Assembly (NCBI GenBank): GCA_002727535.1
Contig: PBXH01000009.1
Span: forward strand, 8,860-13,981
Direction of reading: 5' to 3'
Length of the DNA: 5,122 nt
From: Gammaproteobacteria bacterium
Lineage (GTDB): Bacteria; Pseudomonadota; Gammaproteobacteria; Magnimaribacterales; TMED112
Below are positions 1 to 5,122 of the stretch, in pieces (the first letter of the stretch is position 1; every line of letters starts with the position of its first letter). Under the pieces are notes generated by a model that was given only the letters and a program-made list of their open reading frames with translations, did no database searches and had not been told where the DNA came from. The position numbers were made by a program, and so were the translations under genes.

Positions 1-41
1 ATGACAGAATCGAGATTATCGCAGCAGTTGGAGGCGGATAG
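1..41 (+). CDS. thiS: ThiS sulfur-carrier protein, C-terminal end only (5' end outside window)
   Basis: Reading from base 3 gives D-R-I-E-I-I-A-A-V-G-G-G and a TAG stop at 39-41; bases 1-2 finish a codon begun upstream. This matches the end of ThiS, the small ubiquitin-like protein whose terminal Gly-Gly is adenylated and converted to a thiocarboxylate, donating sulfur to thiazole formation. Pseudomonad ThiS ends in a very similar DRVE...IGGG. It lies immediately before thiG, its partner, and shares bases with the start of the thiG frame. Only about a fifth of a typical 66-residue protein is present, so identification rests on the tail motif plus context. Both are strong together; the tail alone would be weak. 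Confidence 0.85.
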   Translation, partial: DRIEIIAAVGGG

Positions 42-792
42 CCTAAAAATAGGCACACAAGTTTATTCCTCAAGACTTATTGTTGGGACAGGAAAATATC
101 CCTCTGAAGACGTTGCAAAAAAAGCCATAGAATTATCTGGCGCCGAATTAGTAACACTAGCACTTAAGAGATTTGACAAGAAAGAAAGCTCTGAAAACAT
201 TCTAAGACCGATAGGAGAGAGAAAATTATTGCCAAATACTGCTGGAGTATTAACAGCAAACGATGCTATAAGATCAGCACATATATCCAAAGAACTTTTT
301 CAAACTAATCTTCTTAAACTTGAAATTATAAGTTCAACTGAAAATCTTGATCCAAATATGGAAGAGACATTAAAAGCTGCTAAGTCTCTATCAAAAGATG
401 ATTTTGAAATATATGTTTATTGCGACAGAAACATAGATACTTGTAAGCAACTTGAAGATATGGGCTGCGTAGCAATAATGCCTTTAGGCTCTTCAATTGG
501 TTCTGGTAGAGGTTTTGATAATCTTGTAGATTTAGAAAAATTACGTTCCCAAATATCGCAAATCTTAATTGTCGATGCAGGATTAGGAGTTCCCTCTGAG
601 GCATCAACAGTCATGGAAATGGGCTATGACGCAGTTTTAGTTAATAGTGCTATAGCTAAAGCTAAAGATCCAACAAGAATGGCACAATCCTTCAAAAAGG
701 GAGTTGAAGCAGGAAGATTGGCATACCTTGCTGGTCGGATTCCTGTATCAAATTGTGCACAAGCAAGCTCCCCAACATCATTTTTAAAATGA
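1..792 (+). CDS. thiG: Thiazole synthase ThiG
   Basis: Forms the thiazole phosphate moiety of thiamine in the cytoplasm from 1-deoxy-D-xylulose 5-phosphate, dehydroglycine and ThiS thiocarboxylate. The protein is a TIM barrel of 263 residues if read from ATG at base 1, a normal length. Visible family motifs are RLIVGTGKYPS (25-35), LPNTAG (77-82), LLKLE (104-108) with the probable Schiff-base lysine K106 and E108, MPLGSSIGSG (160-169), VDAGLG (191-196) with D192, VNSAIA (214-219) and AGRLAYLAGRIP (237-248). The usual Cys/Ser after NTAG is Val here. The start is uncertain: ATG1 overlaps thiS by 41 bases, while an in-frame TTG at 28 overlaps it by 14 and gives a 254-residue protein with a more typical N-terminus. 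No in-frame ATG lies between base 1 and the GTGK motif. The stop overlaps trmB by ATGA. Function is near certain, the start is not. Confidence 0.95.
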   Translation: MTESRLSQQLEADSLKIGTQVYSSRLIVGTGKYPSEDVAKKAIELSGAELVTLALKRFDKKESSENILRPIGERKLLPNTAGVLTANDAIRSAHISKELFQTNLLKLEIISSTENLDPNMEETLKAAKSLSKDDFEIYVYCDRNIDTCKQLEDMGCVAIMPLGSSIGSGRGFDNLVDLEKLRSQISQILIVDAGLGVPSEASTVMEMGYDAVLVNSAIAKAKDPTRMAQSFKKGVEAGRLAYLAGRIPVSNCAQASSPTSFLK

Positions 793-1421
793 TAAAGACT
801 TTTAGCTCACGCGCAGGGAGATTATCAGACACTAATAAAAAATTTTTGCAGCTACAGTCTGATTCGATATTAAAGCTTGGAGAAAAACCAAAAACAACAC
901 AGAAAATCGTTATGGATATTGGTTTTGGCGATGCACAATCCTTCATCTGTGATGTAACTGATAACCCTGACTATACTTTTATTGGAATCGAGCCATATAA
1001 GAAAGGTTTTGCTAGAGCAGTTCAGTTTTATGAAGAGAATCTCCCCTCAAATATGTATTTATTTAATGGAGATGCAAGGGAATTTTTTCAAGAAATAGAA
1101 TATAAGACAGATTATGTGAGAATACATTTTCCTGATCCTTGGCCAAAGAAGCGACACTCAAAAAGAAGGTTGATAACTAAAAATTTTCTCAAAACTTTGC
1201 ATGGCATTTTACAAAATAGTGGAAGTGTTGAAATAATTACTGACTCTTCTATATATCAAAAACACATAGAAGAACTTCTAGCCCAAGAAATTAATTTTAT
1301 ACAAATTGAGAATTTTCCTATTACACATAAAGCTTCAACATTTCATAAAAAAGCTATAAAAAAAGACCACACTATAAAAAAATATATTTTAGAAAAAGTT
1401 AACCAAAGTATTGACCCATAA
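789..1421 (+). CDS. trmB: tRNA (guanine-N7-)-methyltransferase TrmB
   Basis: Methylates N7 of G46 in the tRNA variable loop using S-adenosylmethionine. The 210-residue Rossmann-fold protein shows SSRAGRLS near the N-terminus (6-13), the SAM-binding MDIGFGD (42-48), IGIEPY with acidic E68 (65-70), NGDA (93-96), and the family signature RIHFPDPWPKKRHSKRRL (111-128). TDSSIYQKHI (151-160) fits the late TD region. ATG at 789 is chosen because it forms an ATGA overlap with thiG and gives the usual N-terminus; a TTG at 753 would add 12 unrelated residues and overlap thiG more. No Shine-Dalgarno is evident, so translation is probably coupled to thiG. Where TrmB usually has T-x-x-E before a basic stretch, this protein reads S-T-F-H-K-K-A (183-189). 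The last 23 bases are antisense to the yggT 3' end. Confidence 0.95.
   Translation: MIKTFSSRAGRLSDTNKKFLQLQSDSILKLGEKPKTTQKIVMDIGFGDAQSFICDVTDNPDYTFIGIEPYKKGFARAVQFYEENLPSNMYLFNGDAREFFQEIEYKTDYVRIHFPDPWPKKRHSKRRLITKNFLKTLHGILQNSGSVEIITDSSIYQKHIEELLAQEINFIQIENFPITHKASTFHKKAIKKDHTIKKYILEKVNQSIDP
1354..1382. repeat. Two 11-base direct repeats (CTATAAAAAAA) inside the trmB 3' end
   Basis: CTATAAAAAAA occurs at 1354-1364 and again at 1372-1382, 18 bases apart and therefore in the same trmB frame, coding the two I-K-K stretches. Read on the minus strand they are two T7 tracts just past the yggT stop, and an AT-only palindrome AAAATATATTTT (1379-1390) overlaps the first. They could weakly assist transcript ending after yggT, but there is no GC-rich stem, so this is not called a terminator. 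Chance in AT-rich, lysine-rich coding DNA is the simplest explanation. Confidence 0.4.
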
Positions 1422-1938
1422 ATACATACAACATTCTTTCTGCCAACTGAAAAACGAAGAAGGCAATTAGCGGACTTAAATCAAATCCACCTGATGGAGG
1501 GATTACATTTCTGAAAATAGATACAGTATTCTCATATAGCTCTTGAATTAAGCTAGTCAGCGAATTATAGAAATTTGCTCCAAACACATAGATCCAGCTT
1601 AAAACTACTCCTGCGATGATAATAAATTTTAATATTCCAATTAAAATTATAGATGTTTGAAATATAGCTAGATTAACAACTGTAACGATATCGTAAGGAG
1701 TGACTAACCCAAAAAAAATACCATTCACTAAAAGAGCAGCAAAAAGGAGACCAACATTTATTTTTTTGTAATGGATATTAAAAACAAACAATAAAGGGAA
1801 AAGTAATATTTTTATTATTCTTGCAATTTTGTTGTAACTATCTGCTTTTGCTAAATCAATGAGAAATAGAATCAAGATTAAATAGACTAGAATGGTCTTT
1901 AAATTTTCTAATATTCCAATACTAATTGCAGCATCCAT
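1399..1938 (-). CDS. yggT: YggT family integral membrane protein
   Basis: A 179-residue, very hydrophobic protein with membrane segments near residues 12-29, 62-78, 87-116 and 154-172. It has the two-copy YggT layout seen in Escherichia coli: a first half with LIDLAKADSYN (26-36), and a second half with SW (114-115) and the diagnostic RNVIPPSGGFDLSPL (143-157). The family sits in the inner membrane of bacteria, with plant plastid relatives. Its biochemical role is unsettled; links to osmotic tolerance, division or membrane-protein assembly have been proposed in different organisms. It starts three bases after the yggS stop. A purine-rich GGAGAAAGAAAG ends nine bases before the ATG and could serve as a ribosome site. 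It is the last gene of the minus-strand unit, and its 3' end overlaps trmB by 23 bases. Confidence 0.93.
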   Translation of the reverse strand: MDAAISIGILENLKTILVYLILILFLIDLAKADSYNKIARIIKILLFPLLFVFNIHYKKINVGLLFAALLVNGIFFGLVTPYDIVTVVNLAIFQTSIILIGILKFIIIAGVVLSWIYVFGANFYNSLTSLIQELYENTVSIFRNVIPPSGGFDLSPLIAFFVFQLAERMLYVFMGQYFG

Positions 1939-1941
1939 TAG

Positions 1942-2580
1942 TTACTTTCTTTCTCCAAAGATAATTCTACCCAATCTGATCATATTTGAATTACAAGATA
2001 TTGCTTCATCGTAATCTCCAGACATTCCCATTGAAAGAATCTCTATTTCTTTGTTAATTGTTTTTGTCTTTTCAAACAACTCTTGTGCTTGTTGGAACTG
2101 TAACTTAATTTTTGAGCTATCAATATTATTTTCTGAAATAACCATAATGCCTTTTATTTTTATTTTTGATTTTTTGTCATGCTTAGTGACAATATCTAAG
2201 ATTTCATTCTCTGAAAAACCACTTTTTGTTTTTTCAGATCCTAATTTAAGTTGTAGAAGTATGCTCGTAGAAATCTTGGGCAAATGATTCACTAAAATTT
2301 CATATATCTTGTAGCGAGAAATAGAATGAATAATATCTGCATATTCGACGATCTTAGAGAGCTTATTTGACTGTATATTTCCAAGAAAATGCCATCTTAT
2401 ATCATTAGGAAGTTGAGTTTTTTTATCTGTTAACTCTTGGAGAAAATTTTCGCCAAAGTCTCTATGTCCCTCGTCATAGAGCTTTAGAATTTTCTCTTTT
2501 GGCTGTCCTTTTGAAACAGCAACGAGAGAAATTTTTGAGCCAAGCTCTTTTTTTATCTTAAGGTATGCTTCTAGGTTCAT
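1942..2580 (-). CDS. yggS: YggS/PLPBP pyridoxal phosphate homeostasis protein
   Basis: A cytoplasmic single-domain TIM barrel that binds pyridoxal 5'-phosphate without known catalytic activity and keeps vitamin B6 and amino-acid pools balanced. The 212 residues show AVSKG (21-25) with PLP lysine K24, FGENFLQEL (42-50), WHFLGNIQSNK (63-73), HSI (85-87), EKTKSGF (116-122), LSMGMSGDYDEAI (182-194) and RLGRIIFGER (202-211), all family signatures. The N-terminus is about a dozen residues shorter than in Escherichia coli, where the lysine is residue 36. An in-frame TAA two codons upstream of the ATG rules out extension. The start lies inside the 3' end of the SPOR gene (23-base overlap) and no Shine-Dalgarno is visible, so coupled translation is likely. 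The yggS-yggT order is common; proC, which separates them in Pseudomonas, is absent here. Confidence 0.95.
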   Translation of the reverse strand: MNLEAYLKIKKELGSKISLVAVSKGQPKEKILKLYDEGHRDFGENFLQELTDKKTQLPNDIRWHFLGNIQSNKLSKIVEYADIIHSISRYKIYEILVNHLPKISTSILLQLKLGSEKTKSGFSENEILDIVTKHDKKSKIKIKGIMVISENNIDSSKIKLQFQQAQELFEKTKTINKEIEILSMGMSGDYDEAISCNSNMIRLGRIIFGERK

Positions 2581-3058
2581 TATTTATTTCAATACATTTA
2601 GGAGGAAGTGAATCCATATTTAATCGTCTAAAATCTTCTCTAGCATTGTTTGTTTGTGATCTATTTTTGAAGGGCCCAACTACCACGATAAACTTAAAAT
2701 CATTTTTACTATCAACACTCTCAACTTTAGCCGAATAATTTATTTTTTCGAGCTGTTTTACTTGGCTTTGTGCTGCTTCAGCAGATTTAAAACTTCCAGA
2801 TTGAACAAAATAATTACAATTCTGAACTAAATTATCTTGGTCGTAATTAATAGTTTGAAAAACATCTTCTTCTAAGATGGTTTGGAATTCATATCGTATG
2901 TCTGAAGAATTAAATTTTTCTAGGTTAGAAAATTTTTTCTCATCTTCAAGAAAAAAAATAGCCATAATCAGAATAATAAAAACAATCTCGATTACGACAA
3001 TTAAGGTTGTTTTTATCTTTAAAGGAAATTTTTTATTCTGATATGAGATGTTTGCCAT
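2558..3058 (-). CDS. Membrane-anchored SPOR-domain protein (FtsN-like)
   Basis: A 166-residue bitopic protein. A short basic N-terminus (KK at 9-10, KIK at 14-16) precedes one membrane segment at about 17-37, so the rest should lie in the periplasm. A short linker carries YEFQTILEEDV (56-66), which resembles the Y-x-F-Y-T-L-L-P-E element of gammaproteobacterial SPOR proteins. The SPOR domain follows at about 80-158, with YFVQSGSF (83-90), an AEAA helix (93-96) and VVVGPF (125-130). SPOR domains bind septal peptidoglycan stripped of stem peptides, so a role in division or wall remodelling is inferred. A SPOR gene directly after argS is a known gammaproteobacterial arrangement. It starts one base after the argS stop (TAAGATG). 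The protein is much shorter than Escherichia coli FtsN, so no gene symbol is assigned. C81 and C155 flank the domain. Confidence 0.88.
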   Translation of the reverse strand: MANISYQNKKFPLKIKTTLIVVIEIVFIILIMAIFFLEDEKKFSNLEKFNSSDIRYEFQTILEEDVFQTINYDQDNLVQNCNYFVQSGSFKSAEAAQSQVKQLEKINYSAKVESVDSKNDFKFIVVVGPFKNRSQTNNAREDFRRLNMDSLPPKCIEINNEPRSIP

Positions 3059-3059
3059 C

Positions 3060-4769
3060 TTACATTTTCTCTAATGGCTTAACATTTAAAAGTCTAAAAC
3101 TATTTGAGAGCACAATTTTTGTGGCCATTGTCAGAAGAAGACGTGCATTTTCTATTTTCTTATCTTCATTAATCACTGGACTTTGTTCATAAAAGGCATG
3201 AAAAGCAGCTGATAAATCTTTTACATAATGAACCAATGAATGAGGAGATCTTTCATTTGCATAACTTTCAGTTAAGTGTGGAAAGTTTAATATTTTATTA
3301 ACAATATCAAAATTCTTAATTATCTCTTCACCCTCAATTTCTGCCTCAGAATCAAAACTTTTTTTAGCTAGAATGGAGCAACATCTGACATGAGCATATT
3401 GTGAGTAAAAATAGGGATTATTTTTGCTTTCATCTTTCGCAAGATTGATATCAAAGTCCATTGTGTGATCGGATTTCTTTTCAAGAAAAAAGAATTTTAT
3501 TGCATCTGCACCAAGCTCATCTCTTAATTCGCTTAATGAATAGAAGTCCCCCTTTCTGGTTGACATTGTTTTTTTATTGCCGCCTTCATAAAGATTTACT
3601 AGTTGATATAACATGAATTCTATTTCTTGCTGCTTATTTTTCATTACATTAAAAGCAGCAGTTAATCTTGGAATGTATCCATGATGATCAGCCCCAAAAA
3701 CATTTATGCATATGTCATATTTTCGATCTATCTTATTTTTATGATACCCAACATCAGTTAAGTAATATGTTGGCTCACCATTCTCTCTTAGCAAAACTCT
3801 GTCTTTATCATCATTGAAGTCTGTAGTTTTAAACCAGACAGCACCATCTTTAGAAAATGTATGACCAGCCTTCTCCAGAATAGAAAGTGATTTTGATAAA
3901 TCAGAATTTACATCTTGAATAGAGCCAAGAGAACTTTCATGGAACCAGTTATCATGAAAGATTTCAAAACTATGTAATTCTTCCTTTATTACGTTAAGAA
4001 TCTCGCTAACAGAAAAATTATTTGCCTGATCCCAAGCTTGTTTGTGGTTTTTTTGAAAATATTCAGAGATTTGATCCAATTTTTTCTCTCTATCATCAGA
4101 AAAATCCTTTAAATCCAGATTAATATCAATCTTTCCATGCTCTTTTATGAATTCTTGCGCAATTTCATAGATGTAATCACCTTCATACATTCCTTCTACA
4201 TCAAAATTATTTATATGTGCTTTTATAAGTATGCTGCTAGTGAGAATAGATATCTGTCTCCCAGCATCATTTACATAATATTCTTTTGTAACCTCATAGC
4301 CTGAATTTTCAAGTAGATTAGATAAGGCCATTCCTAGTACAGCGCCCCTTCCATGCCCCACATGCAATGGTCCTGTAGGGTTAGATGAGACAAATTCAAT
4401 TAAAACATTGCCCTGCTTTTTTGTATTTTTGCCCCATTTTGAATCTTGAGTTACCACTTCCTTTAAAACTTGGATTTTTTCTTCTCTAGTCAGAAAAACA
4501 TTAATAAAACCAGCTCCTTCTACAGATGTAGACTCAATAAATGGCAAACTTAAGCCTTCAGTTAATAGTTTCGCTATTTCGCGAGGCTGCATATTAAATG
4601 CTTTAGATAGCTTTAGAGCACAGCTTGTTGAGTAATCGCCATGGCTCTCTTCATCACTAATCTCAAAATTGATCTGGCTTAATAGTTTTTTATCAATGCT
4701 TACACTTTTTTGGTCTGCTACTTTTTGTACAGTTTCAATTAATTGTTTATTTAGTTTGTCTAATATCAT
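3060..4769 (-). CDS. argS: Arginyl-tRNA synthetase
   Basis: Class I cytoplasmic synthetase that charges tRNA-Arg with arginine. At 569 residues it has full family length. The N-terminal additional domain carries HGDYSTSCALKLSK (43-56) and GAGFIN (85-90). The catalytic domain has SNPTGPLHVGHGRGAVLG (129-146) containing the HIGH-type motif HVGH (136-139), then YYVNDAGRQ (164-172), FGADHHGYIPRL (358-369) and the KMSKS counterpart MSTRKGDF (402-409), where S-T-R-K replaces S-K-S as is usual in bacterial ArgS. The C-terminal anticodon-binding domain contains NPYFYSQYAHVR (451-462) and ends in LLNVKPLEKM, the typical tail. The ATG overlaps the efp stop in an ATGA junction; upstream there is only a weak AGAAG. 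Nothing suggests inactivation. Confidence 0.98.
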   Translation of the reverse strand: MILDKLNKQLIETVQKVADQKSVSIDKKLLSQINFEISDEESHGDYSTSCALKLSKAFNMQPREIAKLLTEGLSLPFIESTSVEGAGFINVFLTREEKIQVLKEVVTQDSKWGKNTKKQGNVLIEFVSSNPTGPLHVGHGRGAVLGMALSNLLENSGYEVTKEYYVNDAGRQISILTSSILIKAHINNFDVEGMYEGDYIYEIAQEFIKEHGKIDINLDLKDFSDDREKKLDQISEYFQKNHKQAWDQANNFSVSEILNVIKEELHSFEIFHDNWFHESSLGSIQDVNSDLSKSLSILEKAGHTFSKDGAVWFKTTDFNDDKDRVLLRENGEPTYYLTDVGYHKNKIDRKYDICINVFGADHHGYIPRLTAAFNVMKNKQQEIEFMLYQLVNLYEGGNKKTMSTRKGDFYSLSELRDELGADAIKFFFLEKKSDHTMDFDINLAKDESKNNPYFYSQYAHVRCCSILAKKSFDSEAEIEGEEIIKNFDIVNKILNFPHLTESYANERSPHSLVHYVKDLSAAFHAFYEQSPVINEDKKIENARLLLTMATKIVLSNSFRLLNVKPLEKM

Positions 4770-5122
4770 TCTTTGCTTCTACTTACATAAGATCCATCAC
4801 GAGTATCTATTTTTATCATATCCCCTTCATTTATAAACAAAGGCACCTGTATCTCTTTTCCTGAAGAGATTAAAGCTGGTTTTAATGTGTTTGACACTGT
4901 ATCACCTTTAAGACCAGGCTCTGTTTTAACAATTTCTTTGTTTACAAAATTTGGAGGTTCAATATTAAGAACTTCTCCATTCCAAAAAAGAATTTTGCAT
5001 TCTTCCTCTCCATCGAGCCAATCTTTAATATTGATTAGCTTATCAGAAGGTACATCAATCTGTTCAAAGGTACTTTGATCCATGAATACATAATTTTTGC
5101 CTTCTGAATAAAGAAATTGGAA
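4766..5122 (-). CDS. efp: Translation elongation factor P, C-terminal part (5' end outside window)
   Basis: EF-P binds ribosomes stalled at consecutive prolines and promotes peptide bond formation. The frame stays open to the window edge, giving 118 residues that correspond to roughly the last two thirds of a 188-residue protein. The first visible residues, FQFLYSEGKNYVFM, match the start of the central OB domain, followed by STFEQI. Domain III is marked by PPNFVNKEIVKTEPGLKGDT, KPA, VPLFINEGD and the terminal IDTRDGSYVSR, all classic EF-P motifs. An ATG at 5083 falls within conserved sequence and is an internal methionine, not the start. The N-terminal KOW domain with the modified lysine is missing, so the modification type (lysine, arginine or other) cannot be judged. 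It overlaps argS by four bases and is upstream of it in the same unit. Confidence 0.96.
   Translation of the reverse strand, partial: FQFLYSEGKNYVFMDQSTFEQIDVPSDKLINIKDWLDGEEECKILFWNGEVLNIEPPNFVNKEIVKTEPGLKGDTVSNTLKPALISSGKEIQVPLFINEGDMIKIDTRDGSYVSRSKE

Noticed and set aside
30..34. GGAGG as a strong Shine-Dalgarno for thiG
   Set aside because: It is explained by the ThiS glycine codons, and no ATG, GTG or TTG follows at 5-10 bases in the thiG frame.
753..788. Longer trmB beginning at TTG 753
   Set aside because: The added residues do not resemble TrmB and are simply thiG sequence in another frame; ATG 789 gives the ATGA junction and normal N-terminus.
1354..1390. T-rich tracts after yggT on the minus strand as a rho-independent terminator
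   Set aside because: The only nearby inverted repeat is AT-only (AAAATATATTTT) and no GC-containing stem precedes the T runs; the region also codes the conserved trmB C-terminus.
2051..2287. Plus-strand open frame of 78 codons inside yggS
   Set aside because: It is antisense to conserved yggS sequence, has no family resemblance, and its serine/phenylalanine-rich makeup is typical of a reverse-frame shadow. The same holds for frames opposite thiG, argS and efp.
4766..5083. A separate 105-residue EF-P-like protein starting at the 5083 ATG
   Set aside because: Upstream codons to the window edge stay in frame and match EF-P (FQFLYSEGKNYVF), so this is an internal methionine of a gene cut by the window.
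1..5122. Promoters, riboswitches, tRNA/ncRNA genes, CRISPR arrays, IS elements or phage genes
   Set aside because: Every base falls in a recognised coding gene or a junction of at most three bases. No spaced repeats, terminal inverted repeats, cloverleaf or TPP riboswitch-like conserved segments were seen; promoters of both units must lie outside the window.

Overview
This window is an ordinary but very compact piece of bacterial chromosome. By eye it is strongly AT-rich. It has seven housekeeping genes plus the last codons of an eighth, and essentially no non-coding DNA. No RNA gene, mobile element, CRISPR array or long repeat is visible. The best guess is a streamlined, low-GC gammaproteobacterium, for example a marine SAR86-like lineage. 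Three things suggest this: the thiS-thiG-trmB order and the yggS/yggT pair belong to a neighbourhood familiar from Pseudomonas and relatives; an argS gene is followed by a SPOR-domain gene, as in many gammaproteobacteria; and the ThiS C-terminus (DRIEIIAAVGGG) and ThiG C-terminus (QASSPTSFL) resemble pseudomonad sequences. The genus is not provable from this window.

Left arm, plus strand (1-1421): the last 12 complete codons of thiS (stop at 39-41), overlapped in another frame by thiG (thiazole synthase). thiG overlaps trmB (tRNA guanine-N7 methyltransferase) by an ATGA junction. ThiS and ThiG act together: the ThiS C-terminal Gly-Gly carries the sulfur that ThiG builds into the thiazole half of thiamine.

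Right arm, minus strand (5122 down to 1399): efp (5' end outside the window), argS, a membrane-anchored SPOR-domain protein, yggS and yggT. Junctions are a 4-base overlap, a 1-base gap, a 23-base overlap and a 3-base gap, so this is almost certainly one transcription unit with translational coupling. Its content is mixed: translation (EF-P, ArgS), septal peptidoglycan binding (SPOR), pyridoxal phosphate homeostasis (YggS) and an integral membrane protein of uncertain role (YggT).

The two arms converge and overlap tail to tail by 23 bases at 1399-1421, with no convincing terminator for either. No new system was found. The points worth a second look are the thiS tail hidden in a second frame at the left edge, the resulting doubt about the thiG start, the antisense 3' overlap of the two operons, an unusual residue pattern in the usual T-x-x-E region of TrmB, and the short N-terminus of YggS.
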